From Nonomuraea indica (lineage in GTDB: Bacteria; Actinomycetota; Actinomycetes; Streptosporangiales; Streptosporangiaceae): a stretch of 52,115 nt of DNA. Both the position numbers and the translations under genes were made by a program. Position 1 is the stretch's first letter. Each line of letters begins with the position of its first letter. The notes under the pieces are model-generated. The model made no database searches. It was not told where the DNA came from and saw only the letters and a list, made by a program, of their open reading frames with translations. This document shows, piece after piece, positions 24,031-31,634 of this stretch. The stretch is from the NCBI RefSeq assembly GCF_002850745.1, contig NZ_KZ559482.1, positions 60,675 through 112,789 on the forward strand, given 5' to 3'.

Positions 24031-24103
24031 TGGAGCTATGGGGATTCGAACCCCAGACCTCCTCCATGCCATGGAGGCGCGCTACCAACTGCGCCATAGC
24101 CCC
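24031..24103 (-). tRNA. tRNA-Ala (anticodon GGC), copy 2
   Basis: Same 73-nt cloverleaf as the copy at 7550-7622, identical in every base: acceptor GGGGCTA/TAGCTCC, anticodon loop ATGGCAT (GGC), T-loop TTCGAAT. CCA is not encoded (CCT follows). It is downstream of the nadD-rsfS-phosphatase genes on the same strand, the position where many actinobacteria have this tRNA. Confidence 0.97.
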
Positions 24104-24221
24104 TGGTCACCGCTCCGAGTCCGCTCGAAGACGGCGCTCGGGAAGCATATAGCCATCCGGAGGAATCACCTAATCGGCAGGAACGCCGCGGCTCGTACGG
24201 CCGAGACCGTACGGGCGCGCG

Positions 24222-24851
24222 TCAGACCTGCGTCTCCGGGCGGTCGTCGCTGCTGACCGGCTCCGGCAGCGTGCCCGCGTTGTGCTCCAGCAGGCGCCAG
24301 CCCTTGCGGCCCTCCTGCAGCACCGACCACGAGCAGTTGCCGAGCCCGCCCAGGGCGGGCCAGAGCTCCTCGGGCAGGCCGAGCAGCTCGCAGATGCCGA
24401 GCCGCAGCGCGGCGCCGTGCGAGACCACGACGAGCAGGCCGTCGTCGTCGAGCTCGGCCGCCCAGCGGCGCATCGCGGCGGCGACCCGCGCGGCGACGTC
24501 GCCGACCGGCTCGCCGTCGGGCGCGTCCCACGCCACGTACTCCTCGGGCCAGCGGGCGGCGATCTCGTCGCGGGTGAGCCCCTCCCACTGCCCGCCGCCC
24601 CGCTCGCGGAAGGCCTTGTCGACGGCCACGTCCAGGCCGACGATCCGGCCGAGCGCGAGCGCGGTGTCGTTGGCGCGCTGCAGGTCGGAGGAGACGATGA
24701 GCGTCGGGCGCAAGGACGCCAGCAGTGAGGCCGCCCTGGCCGCCTGGGCCACGCCGGTCTCGTCCAGGGGGATGTCGGAATGGCCCTGGAACCTGTGCTC
24801 GACGTTCCACAACGTCTGCCCGTGCCGGAGGCAGACCATCCGCTTGCTCAA
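24222..24851 (-). CDS. Histidine phosphatase family protein
   Basis: 209 residues if started at TTG 24851, which overlaps the rsfS stop (TTGA); ATG 24839 is the other candidate, giving MVCLRHGQT. The catalytic RHG motif is present at LRHGQTLWNVEHRFQG, followed by IPLDETGVAQA, SSDLQRANDTA (second Arg), the FRERGGGQWEGL acid loop and the second catalytic His in VVVSHGAALR. It belongs to the phosphoglycerate-mutase-like phosphatases; the substrate is unknown. It is the third gene of the nadD-rsfS unit in most actinobacteria and is translationally coupled here. Confidence 0.87.
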   Translation of the reverse strand: MSKRMVCLRHGQTLWNVEHRFQGHSDIPLDETGVAQAARAASLLASLRPTLIVSSDLQRANDTALALGRIVGLDVAVDKAFRERGGGQWEGLTRDEIAARWPEEYVAWDAPDGEPVGDVAARVAAAMRRWAAELDDDGLLVVVSHGAALRLGICELLGLPEELWPALGGLGNCSWSVLQEGRKGWRLLEHNAGTLPEPVSSDDRPETQV

Positions 24852-25243
24852 GTGCGCGCTCGCTGCATGTTGGCCTGCAGCACGCTCTCCGGCAGGCCGA
24901 TCGCCGGGCAGTCCTTCCACAGCCGCTCCAGGGCGTAGAAGGTGCGGTCCTCCTCGTGCTGGACGTGCACGACGATGTCGAGGTAGTCGAGGAGCACCCA
25001 GCGCCCCTCCCGCTCGCCCTCGCGGCGCACCGGCTTGGCGTCGGCCTCGGTGCGCAGCCGGTCCTCGATCTCGTCGACGATGGCACGGACCTGGCGGTCG
25101 TTGGTGGCGGAGCAGAGCAGGAAGGCGTCGGTGATGACGAGCTGCTCGCTCACGTCGTAGGCGAGGATGTCATCGGCCAGCTTGTCCGCCGCGGCCTCGG
25201 CGGCGATCCGGACGAGCTGGACGGCTCTCTCAGATGCGGTCAC
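24848..25243 (-). CDS. rsfS: Ribosomal silencing factor RsfS
   Basis: 131 residues from GTG 25243, whose GTGA overlaps the nadD stop. Family features: AAEAAADKLADDILAYDVSEQLVITDAFLLCSATNDRQV and GRWVLLDYLDIVVHVQHEEDRTFYALERLW, which form the L14-binding face. RsfS binds ribosomal protein L14 and blocks subunit joining when nutrients are short. It is normally encoded directly after nadD, as here. The C-terminal VLQANMQRART is a short extra tail. Confidence 0.96.
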   Translation of the reverse strand: MTASERAVQLVRIAAEAAADKLADDILAYDVSEQLVITDAFLLCSATNDRQVRAIVDEIEDRLRTEADAKPVRREGEREGRWVLLDYLDIVVHVQHEEDRTFYALERLWKDCPAIGLPESVLQANMQRART

Positions 25244-25926
25244 GGTGCGGGTCGGTCCTCCTGTGTCGGCAGTATGCCCAACCTTGAGCCTACCCGTTTC
25301 CGCCGGCGCTCCTCCGATTCGCGGTACAGGCCGCGCTTGTTGATGTACTGCACGATGCCGTCGGGCACCAGGTACCAGATCGGCTCGCCCATGGCCACGC
25401 GCTGCCTGCACTCCGAGGAGGAGATGGCCAGCGCCGGGATCTCCAGCAGCGTGACCTTGCCCTCGGGCAGTCCGGGGTCGTGCAGCGGATGGCCGGGCCG
25501 GGTGCACCCGACGAAGTGGGCCAGCTCGAACAGCAGGTCGGCGTTCTGCCAGGTGAGGATGGCGCCGAGGGCGTCGGCACCGGTGATGAAGTACAGCTCC
25601 GTGCCGGGGCCGTGGATCCGGGCGATGTCGCGCAGGGTGTCGATGGTGAACGTCGGACCGGGCCGGTCGATGTCCACCCGGCTCACCGAGAAGCGAGGGT
25701 TGGAGGCGGTCGCGATCACCGTCATCAGGTAGCGGTCCTCGGCCGCCGACACCTCCTGCTCCGACTTCTGGTACGGCCGTCCCGTCGGCACGAAGACGAC
25801 CTCGTCGAGCTGGAAGTGGTGGGCCACCTCGCTGGCGGCCACCAGGTGACCGTGATGGATGGGGTCGAACGTGCCGCCCATGACACCCACACGCCGTTTC
25901 CCATCGACACCTGGGGCATTCATCAT
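25240..25926 (-). CDS. nadD: Nicotinate-nucleotide adenylyltransferase
   Basis: 228 residues from ATG 25926. The nucleotidyltransferase signature GGTFDPIHHGH lies at residues 17-27 and the ISSSECR motif (ISSTxxR in the family) near the C-terminus, with GADALGAILTWQ in between. The enzyme adenylates nicotinate mononucleotide in NAD synthesis. The start is supported by TAAGGT exactly 7 nt upstream and absence of a ribosome site (leaderless). It is divergent from the M48 peptidase gene, with 95 bp between start codons. Confidence 0.96.
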   Translation of the reverse strand: MMNAPGVDGKRRVGVMGGTFDPIHHGHLVAASEVAHHFQLDEVVFVPTGRPYQKSEQEVSAAEDRYLMTVIATASNPRFSVSRVDIDRPGPTFTIDTLRDIARIHGPGTELYFITGADALGAILTWQNADLLFELAHFVGCTRPGHPLHDPGLPEGKVTLLEIPALAISSSECRQRVAMGEPIWYLVPDGIVQYINKRGLYRESEERRRKRVGSRLGILPTQEDRPAP

Positions 25927-25933
25927 GAAACGG

Positions 25934-25939
25934 ACCTTA
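25934..25939 (-). promoter_or_regulatory. -10 box TAAGGT for leaderless nadD
   Basis: On the minus strand TAAGGT ends 7 nt before ATG 25926. Confidence 0.5.
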
Positions 25940-26008
25940 CGCGGAGGGCGTATCCCGCCCGATGGCACCCCCCTTCGCGATGCCCGCGCATCCCTCCCGA
26001 TGCGGACG

Positions 26009-26014
26009 TAGCAT
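26009..26014 (+). promoter_or_regulatory. -10 box TAGCAT for leaderless M48 peptidase gene
   Basis: TAGCAT ends 7 nt before ATG 26022, and no Shine-Dalgarno is present. Confidence 0.5.
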
Positions 26015-26021
26015 GCCGGGC

Positions 26022-27041
26022 ATGACGACCACCCCGGACCGCAACCGCGTCCAACTGCCCGGCATCTCGTCCCGTGCCTACGAACACCCCGCAGACCGGT
26101 CCGCCCTGGTCGCTCTGCGTAAGTTGAGTGGGTTCGACACGGTTCTCAAGCAGATGTCCGGCCTCGTCAGCGAGCGACGGTTGCGCCTGATGTACCTCGC
26201 GTCGGCCGTGCGCGTGAGCGAGACCCAGTTCCGCTCCCTCTACGACATGGGACGCGACGCCGCGTACACGCTCGACCTGCACCGCATTCCCGAGATCTAC
26301 GTCCAGCAGGACCCGCAGGTGCAGGCCAAGGCCATCGGCTTCGACGATCCGTTCATCGTCGTGACCACCGGTCTGCTCAACCTGATGAACCAGGAGGAGC
26401 AGCGCTTCGTCATCGGCCACGAGACCTCGCACATCCTGTCGGGACACGCGGTCTACCGGACGATGCTCGACATCCTCACGCGTCTCGCCTCCCGCGTCGC
26501 CTGGATCCCGCTCGGCTACATCGGCCTGCGGGCCATCGTGGCCGGCCTGGAGGAGTGGTACCGCAAGTCGGAGCTGTCGTCCGACCGCGGCGGCCTGCTC
26601 ACCGGCCAGGACCCGGAGGCGGCCAAGCGCGCGCTGATGAAGCTCGCCGGGGGCGACTACACCCACGAGATGAACATCGAGGCCTTCCTCGAGCAGTACA
26701 ACGAGTACGACACCGCGGGCGACCTCCGCGACGGCTTCCTCAAGGTCCTCAACCTGCTCGGCACCACCCACCCGTTCGCCGTGGTGCGCGTGGCCGAGCT
26801 CGACAAGTGGCAGCGCGGCGGCGAGTACGACCGCATCCTGGCCGGCGACTACCCGCGCCGCGAGGACGACGCCAACGCCAGGGTCACCGACGAGGTCAAG
26901 GCGGCGGCGGAGTCCTACCGCGCGTCCTGGTCGCAGTCGCAGGACCCGTTCATCGGCGTGCTGCGCGACGTGGCCGAGGGCGCCGTCAACGCGGGCGAGC
27001 GCATCTTCAACCGCTTCTCGCGCCGCGACGGCCAGGGCTGA
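26022..27041 (+). CDS. M48-family metallopeptidase
   Basis: 339 residues from ATG 26022; the frame continues to 25962, but the -10 spacing supports this start. The zinc motif H133-E-T-S-H137 (IGHETSHILSGH) is intact, and a downstream Glu (WYRKSELSSDRGGL) fits the third ligand in the family pattern (SE.SSDR/AD). A hydrophobic stretch after the motif (VAWIPLGYIGLRAIVAGL) may be a membrane hairpin. There is no signal peptide, unlike HtpX. Its place beside nadD is common in actinobacteria, but the substrate is unknown. It converges with the kinase gene, 30 bp apart. Confidence 0.9.
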   Translation: MTTTPDRNRVQLPGISSRAYEHPADRSALVALRKLSGFDTVLKQMSGLVSERRLRLMYLASAVRVSETQFRSLYDMGRDAAYTLDLHRIPEIYVQQDPQVQAKAIGFDDPFIVVTTGLLNLMNQEEQRFVIGHETSHILSGHAVYRTMLDILTRLASRVAWIPLGYIGLRAIVAGLEEWYRKSELSSDRGGLLTGQDPEAAKRALMKLAGGDYTHEMNIEAFLEQYNEYDTAGDLRDGFLKVLNLLGTTHPFAVVRVAELDKWQRGGEYDRILAGDYPRREDDANARVTDEVKAAAESYRASWSQSQDPFIGVLRDVAEGAVNAGERIFNRFSRRDGQG

Positions 27042-27071
27042 CCCGCCGGCCGGAGGGCGGCGTGCCCCCGG

Positions 27072-29588
27072 TCAGAGCAGCAGGGCGATGGCGCGCACGG
27101 CGGCCGCGCACAGGGCGACGAACCCGCCCAGCACGGCCAGTGCGCGCAGCCCCTCCCTGCGTAGTTCCGGCAGCCGGGCGCCGACCCGCTCGATCTCGCG
27201 GCCGGTGATCCCGCCGCACAACATGCCGAACACCACGCCCGCGGCGGTCACCGGCGCGGGCTGCTGCCACCAGTCGGAGTGGATCTCGCCGCCCCCGGTG
27301 AGCCAGAGCGCCCCACCCGCCGCCACCGCGACGGGCACGCCCGGCCAGACCACCGCGCTCGCGGCCGACCCGGTCAGCGCGAACGGGAAGAGCAGCACCC
27401 GCAGCGCGATCCTCCACCGCCGCGACGGGCGCTTCCTGACCAGCCAGTGACTCGTCCAGATGGTCCGGGTCAGCACCACGAACACCGTCGTGATGCCGAT
27501 CGAGGCGATCGGCCACATCACCGAGGCCACCACGCACGGCACGGCCAGCACGGCCAGCAGCAACAGCGCGGCGCTGCCGGCCGGCAACCCGCCGGCGCCC
27601 TGCTCGGCCCCCTTGCCGGTGGCGCGCCCGCCGCGCGCCCGCGCCGCCGCGGCCCGCGCCCGGACCCGCGCCGCTCCCTCGACCGCACGGGCCCGCGCCC
27701 TGGCGTCCGTACGGCCACGCGGCGCCGGCACCGCGACGCCCTCCGCCGCGGAACGGGCCCTCGCCCCCTCCACGCCGGAGCGGACCCGTGCGCCGTCCAC
27801 CGCGGAGCGGGCCCGCGCCCCCTCGCCGGTGGCGCGGCCACGCCCCGGCTCGGTCACGGCCCGGCTCCTCGCGCTCTCCGCGCTCGTCCGGCCGCGCACG
27901 TTCTCGCCGCCGGATCGGCCGCGCGTCACGTCAGCTGCGGCCCGGCTCCGCGGCGCGGGCACCTCGCCCTCGCCGCCCTGCCGCCGGGCGCCGCCGTCCG
28001 CGCCGGTCGTACGGCCACGGGGATCGGTGTCCCCGCCGCCCATCGCGCGCCCACGCCCGGCGCCGTCCGTGCCCGCGGCCCCGCGACCGCGTCCGGTGCC
28101 CTCGGCCCCGGTCTCACGCCCGCGACCCTCCACACCGGCACCCCGGCTCCGCGCCGGCCCGTCAGCGCCACCGGCCCCCGCGCCGCGCCCGCGGCCCGCT
28201 CCGTCCGCGCCACCGGCTCCGGCGACTCGCCCAGGGGCGGCCCCCTCGGCGCCGCCGGCCCCGGCGCCCCGGACGCGCGCCGGGCCCTCGGCCCCTCCAG
28301 GACCGGTGGCCCGCCCTCGCGCGGCAGCCTCGGAACCCCCCGCACCGGCGCCCCGGCCACGCACCGCGCCGTCCGCGCCACCACCCGCACCCCGGCCACG
28401 CAGCGCGCCGTCCGTGCCACCACTCGCGCCCCGGCCACGCACCGGGCCGTCAGCGCCGCCCACGATCCGCCCGCGTGCGGCCGGGTCCGCCGCGCGGCCG
28501 CGGGGATCGGTGTCCCCGCCCGACCGGCCCCGGACGGCCCCCTCGGCCGCCGAACGCCCGCGCGTCAGGGCGTCGCCGCCCGGCCTGGGCCGCGGCCCGG
28601 AGCCCCGGCCGTCCTCCGGCGGCGCCTTGCGCGGCGCGGGCAGCTTGGCATCCTCACCGCCACGCCCGCGCGCCTCGCCCGGACGGCCACGCGCCTCACC
28701 GGCCCGCCCCCGGGCCTCCCCCGGACGGTCACGCGCATCCTCCGCGACCGGCGCGGCGAGCAGCCCGGCGGGCGAGGCCGTGATGTCGGGCACCCCGGTC
28801 GCCTTGGCCAGCCGCGACAGGCGGTCGGCCAGCAGCGCCGCCGTGGGCCGCTTGGCCGGTTCGCGGTTGAGCGCCGCCCGCACCAGCGGCAGCAGCGCCA
28901 CCGGCACGCCCTTGAGGTCGGCCTGCCCGTTCAGCACCGCGTACATCTGCGCCTCGGCCGTCCCCCGCCCGAACGCGGGCCGTCCCGTCGCCGCGAACGC
29001 CACCGTCGCGGCCCAGGCGTGGATGTCGGCCGGAGAGTCCACCTGCTCGTCGGCGAAGATCTCCGGCGCGGTGTAGCCGGGCGTGCCGAGGAACGTGCCG
29101 GTCATGGTCAGCCGGGTCGCGTCGAGCACTTGGGCGATGCCGAAGTCGATGAGCACGGGGCCGTCGGCGCCCATGATGATGTTGGCCGGCTTCAGGTCGC
29201 GGTGGACGACACCGGCCGCGTGGATGATGGCCAGCGCGGCGGCGATGCCCTGCGCGAGCTGCACGAGCCGCGGCAGGTCGAGCGGCCCGTCCTGGCGGAC
29301 GAGGTCGAGCAGCGTGACGCCCTCGATGTTCTCCATCACCAGGTAGGGGCGGTCGCAGTCGAGGTCGGCGTCGAGCACCTTGGCCACGTACGGGCTCTCC
29401 ACCCGCCGGAGCGCCCGAACTTCGCGCTCAAGCCGAATACGGGAGGAATCATCCTGGGTGAGCTCATGCAGGACCTTGAGCGCGACTCGTTCGCCGCGCC
29501 GGGAGCTGGCGAGGTAGACCTCGCCCATGCCGCCCCGGCCGAGCCGCTCGAGCAAGGCGTACGGCCCGACCTTGCCGAGCTTGCTCAC
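27072..29588 (-). CDS. Ser/Thr protein kinase with long Arg-Gly repeat linker and C-terminal membrane domain
   Basis: 838 residues from GTG 29588 (GGGAGGG upstream). The Hanks-type kinase domain (1-265) has LGRGGMGEV, ALKVL with Lys38, HRDLKPAN at 129-136, DFG at 148-150 and APE at 174-176, so it should be active. Residues about 285-660 are a disordered tract built from units such as RGRGAGGADGA, very rich in Arg, Gly and Ala. About 670-838 contain four to five hydrophobic segments (LLLLAVLAVPCVVASVMWP, ALRVLLFPFALTGSAASAVVW, VTAAGVVFGMLCGGI, ALAVLGGFVALCAAAVRAIALLL). It lacks PASTA repeats. The trans-membrane topology places the kinase inside; substrates are unknown. Confidence 0.88.
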   Translation of the reverse strand: MSKLGKVGPYALLERLGRGGMGEVYLASSRRGERVALKVLHELTQDDSSRIRLEREVRALRRVESPYVAKVLDADLDCDRPYLVMENIEGVTLLDLVRQDGPLDLPRLVQLAQGIAAALAIIHAAGVVHRDLKPANIIMGADGPVLIDFGIAQVLDATRLTMTGTFLGTPGYTAPEIFADEQVDSPADIHAWAATVAFAATGRPAFGRGTAEAQMYAVLNGQADLKGVPVALLPLVRAALNREPAKRPTAALLADRLSRLAKATGVPDITASPAGLLAAPVAEDARDRPGEARGRAGEARGRPGEARGRGGEDAKLPAPRKAPPEDGRGSGPRPRPGGDALTRGRSAAEGAVRGRSGGDTDPRGRAADPAARGRIVGGADGPVRGRGASGGTDGALRGRGAGGGADGAVRGRGAGAGGSEAAARGRATGPGGAEGPARVRGAGAGGAEGAAPGRVAGAGGADGAGRGRGAGAGGADGPARSRGAGVEGRGRETGAEGTGRGRGAAGTDGAGRGRAMGGGDTDPRGRTTGADGGARRQGGEGEVPAPRSRAAADVTRGRSGGENVRGRTSAESARSRAVTEPGRGRATGEGARARSAVDGARVRSGVEGARARSAAEGVAVPAPRGRTDARARARAVEGAARVRARAAAARARGGRATGKGAEQGAGGLPAGSAALLLLAVLAVPCVVASVMWPIASIGITTVFVVLTRTIWTSHWLVRKRPSRRWRIALRVLLFPFALTGSAASAVVWPGVPVAVAAGGALWLTGGGEIHSDWWQQPAPVTAAGVVFGMLCGGITGREIERVGARLPELRREGLRALAVLGGFVALCAAAVRAIALLL
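27620..28760. repeat. Degenerate repeats encoding the Arg-Gly kinase linker
   Basis: Short GC-rich units (about 30-36 bp) recur through the tract. In the coding direction they specify variants of RGRGAGGADG. The unusual composition leaves long open frames in several other frames. Confidence 0.75.
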
Positions 29589-29670
29589 CGTCCCTCCCTG
29601 CTCGGCGTGCCCATAAGGGGCACAACCCTAGCGGCACGGAGGCCCGTGGTGTCCGAGGCGCGCCGAAGCT

Positions 29671-29847
29671 TTATCGGCGGGTGTGTTCGGACAGCATGGT
29701 GTCCAGCCGGGTCGTGGGCTCCAGCGAAAGGTCGCGACGGCCCGTCCTGCGCCAGCGGACATGGCCGCGGCTCTCCAGCCAGAGCAGCAGGCGGTCGGCA
29801 CCGAACAGCACGGCGGCCGCGGAGGCCAGGGCGATGACGATCTCCAT
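29671..29847 (-). CDS. Small single-span membrane protein
   Basis: 58 residues from ATG 29847 (MEIVIALASAAAVLFGADRLLLWLESRGHVRW). One N-terminal membrane helix is followed by a basic cytoplasmic tail ending TTRLDTMLSEHTRR. The gene lies 65 bp after proA on the same strand and before the kinase. Upstream in-frame extension crosses proA in another frame and is not credible. Function unknown; similar short proteins follow proA in related actinobacteria. Confidence 0.6.
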   Translation of the reverse strand: MEIVIALASAAAVLFGADRLLLWLESRGHVRWRRTGRRDLSLEPTTRLDTMLSEHTRR

Positions 29848-29912
29848 GTGTCCAGCCAAGCGGGACCCCGGCGGGCCGGGCACGCCGACACGCCGGGGTC
29901 TGCCGTAATCGG

Positions 29913-31196
29913 TCAGCGCGCTGACCCGGCGATGACCGTGCCGTCGGACGTGCGCAGGTGCCCCTCGCCGGTGTAGACCCACTTGGTGGAGGTCAGCTCC
30001 GGCAGCCCCATCGGCCCACGGGCGTGCAGCTTCTGCGTCGAGATGCCGATCTCGGCGCCGAACCCGAACTCGCCCCCGTCGGTGAACCTGGTCGAGGCGT
30101 TGACCGCCACGGCCGCCGAGTCGACCAGCGACACGAACCTGCGGGCCGCCTGCTGCGACCGGGTGACGATCGCGTCGGTGTGGCCGGAGCCGTACCTCCT
30201 GATGTGCGCCACGGCGTCCTCCAGCGAGTCCACCACGGCGGCGGCGATGTCGAGGGAGAGGTATTCGGCGAGGTAGTCGTCCTCGGTGACGGGCACGACA
30301 CCGTCGCCGTGGCCGGCGATGCGCTCGTCGCCGTGCACGGTCACGCCCGCCTCCCTGAGTGCCGCCAGCGCCTTGGGCACGAACCGGTCGGCCACACCGG
30401 CGTGCACCAGGAACGTCTCGGCCGCGTTGCACACCGACGGCCGCTGTGCCTTGGCGTTGACCAGGATCTCGACGGCCAGGTCCACGTCCGCCTCGGCGTC
30501 GACGTACACGTGGCAGTTGCCGACCCCGGTCTCGATGACCGGCACGGTCGACTCCTCGACCACCGAGTTGATCAGGGAGGCGCCGCCGCGCGGGATCAGC
30601 ACGTCCACCAGCCCGCGCGCCCGCATCAGCTCCTTGACCGAGTCGCGGGTGAGCCCCGGCACGAGCTGCACGGCGCCCGCGGGCACGTCGGTCGCGGCGA
30701 GCGCCTCCTGCATGATGCGGACGAGCGCGGTGTTGGAGGAGTAGGCGCTGGACGAGCCGCGCAGCAGCACCGCGTTGCCGCTCTTGAGGCACAGCGCCGC
30801 GGCGTCGACGGTGACGTTGGGGCGGCCTTCGTAGATGATGCCGATCACGCCGAGCGGCACCCGGAGCTGGCGCAGCTCCAGGCCGTTGGGCAGCGTGCCG
30901 CCGCGCACCACCTCGCCGACCGGGTCGGGCAGGTCGGCCACCTGCCGTACGGCCTCGGCGATGGCGGCGATCCGGCCCTCGTCGAGCCGCAGCCGGTCGA
31001 TCATCGCCTCGGCCGTGCCCTGCGCGCGGGCCTGCTCGACGTCCTTGGCGTTGGCCTCGATGATCTCGGCGGCGCTCGCCACCAGGGCGTCGGCGACGGC
31101 GCGCAACGCCCGGTCCTTGGGCGCCCGCGGCAGCGGGGCCAGCTCGGCGGTGGCCTCTCGTGCCGCACGGGCGACCTTCAGGAACTCCTCGGACAT
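29913..31196 (-). CDS. proA: Gamma-glutamyl phosphate reductase
   Basis: 427 residues from ATG 31196, with GAGGAG 7 nt upstream. ProA features: EANAKDVEQARAQG, LRVPLGVIGIIYEGRPNVT, LRGSSSAYSSN, the catalytic Cys in QRPSVCNAAET, and FTDGGEFGFGAEIGISTQKLHARGPMGL at the end. It reduces glutamyl-5-phosphate to the semialdehyde for proline synthesis. The frame is open to 31568, but that extension is translated repeat DNA without family similarity. It is separated from proB by 438 bp, unusually far for this pair. Confidence 0.97.
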   Translation of the reverse strand: MSEEFLKVARAAREATAELAPLPRAPKDRALRAVADALVASAAEIIEANAKDVEQARAQGTAEAMIDRLRLDEGRIAAIAEAVRQVADLPDPVGEVVRGGTLPNGLELRQLRVPLGVIGIIYEGRPNVTVDAAALCLKSGNAVLLRGSSSAYSSNTALVRIMQEALAATDVPAGAVQLVPGLTRDSVKELMRARGLVDVLIPRGGASLINSVVEESTVPVIETGVGNCHVYVDAEADVDLAVEILVNAKAQRPSVCNAAETFLVHAGVADRFVPKALAALREAGVTVHGDERIAGHGDGVVPVTEDDYLAEYLSLDIAAAVVDSLEDAVAHIRRYGSGHTDAIVTRSQQAARRFVSLVDSAAVAVNASTRFTDGGEFGFGAEIGISTQKLHARGPMGLPELTSTKWVYTGEGHLRTSDGTVIAGSAR

Positions 31197-31634
31197 CACA
31201 CGCTCCTCGTTGTCGTGCCGCTCGCGGAGCGACGTCTCTCGCCGCCCCACCCACCACCACCCCGGCCACCGGGACGTCGCGGAAGGCGACGGCCCGCGAC
31301 GGGACCCCCAGGCTCCGCCCGAGGCGACGACCCGGAGAGGCCGCACGCCCGAGCCCGCGACCGGCAGCACCCTCCATCCGGAGGAACCGCGTGCCCGGGC
31401 CCCCGACCGGGAGAACCGGAGGAACGCCCGACCCCCCGACCGGAAGGACCGGAGGAACCTCGCGCCCGACCCTCCGACCGGAAGGACCGGACGCACCTCG
31501 CGCCCGAGCCCCCGACCGGGAGAACCGGACAAACCGTCGCACGGCCGAGCCCGGCGAACCCGACCCACGTCGTGAGCCGCCCCTGGGCACGGCCCGCCAC
31601 GCGGCCCCGCCGCACCCCGGGGGACGCGGCGGAG
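31197..31634. other. 438-bp spacer between proB and proA
   Basis: No gene is supported here. The centre holds tandem repeats (31403-31528). The rest is GC-rich without clear stem-loops; a proA promoter may lie near its right-hand side of the start codon, but no consensus box is evident. Confidence 0.6.
31403..31528. repeat. Imperfect tandem repeat with core CCGACCGGRAGRACCGG
   Basis: The 17-bp core occurs at 31403, 31436, 31474 and 31512 (periods 33, 38, 38), with conserved flanks GGAACCTCGCGCCCGA. A degenerate copy occurs near 31355. Copies two and three match almost exactly (GGAAGGACC). Confidence 0.85.

Noticed and set aside
7550..24103. Integrative element between the two tRNA-Ala genes
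   Set aside because: No integrase, excisionase, phage or conjugation gene was found between them, and both tRNAs are complete rather than one being a partial attachment copy. Kept only as a possible variable segment.
27279..29837. 852-codon plus-strand frame opposite the kinase
   Set aside because: It exists because of the repetitive Arg-Gly linker; there is no ribosome site, and the kinase domain on the minus strand is unmistakable.
31403..31528. CRISPR array in the proB-proA spacer
   Set aside because: The spacers between cores are themselves similar, periods are uneven (33, 38, 38), and no cas genes are present; it is a tandem repeat.
31197..31568. N-terminal extension of ProA through the tandem repeats
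   Set aside because: ATG 31196 has a proper ribosome site and matches the family start; the extension is translated repeat DNA.
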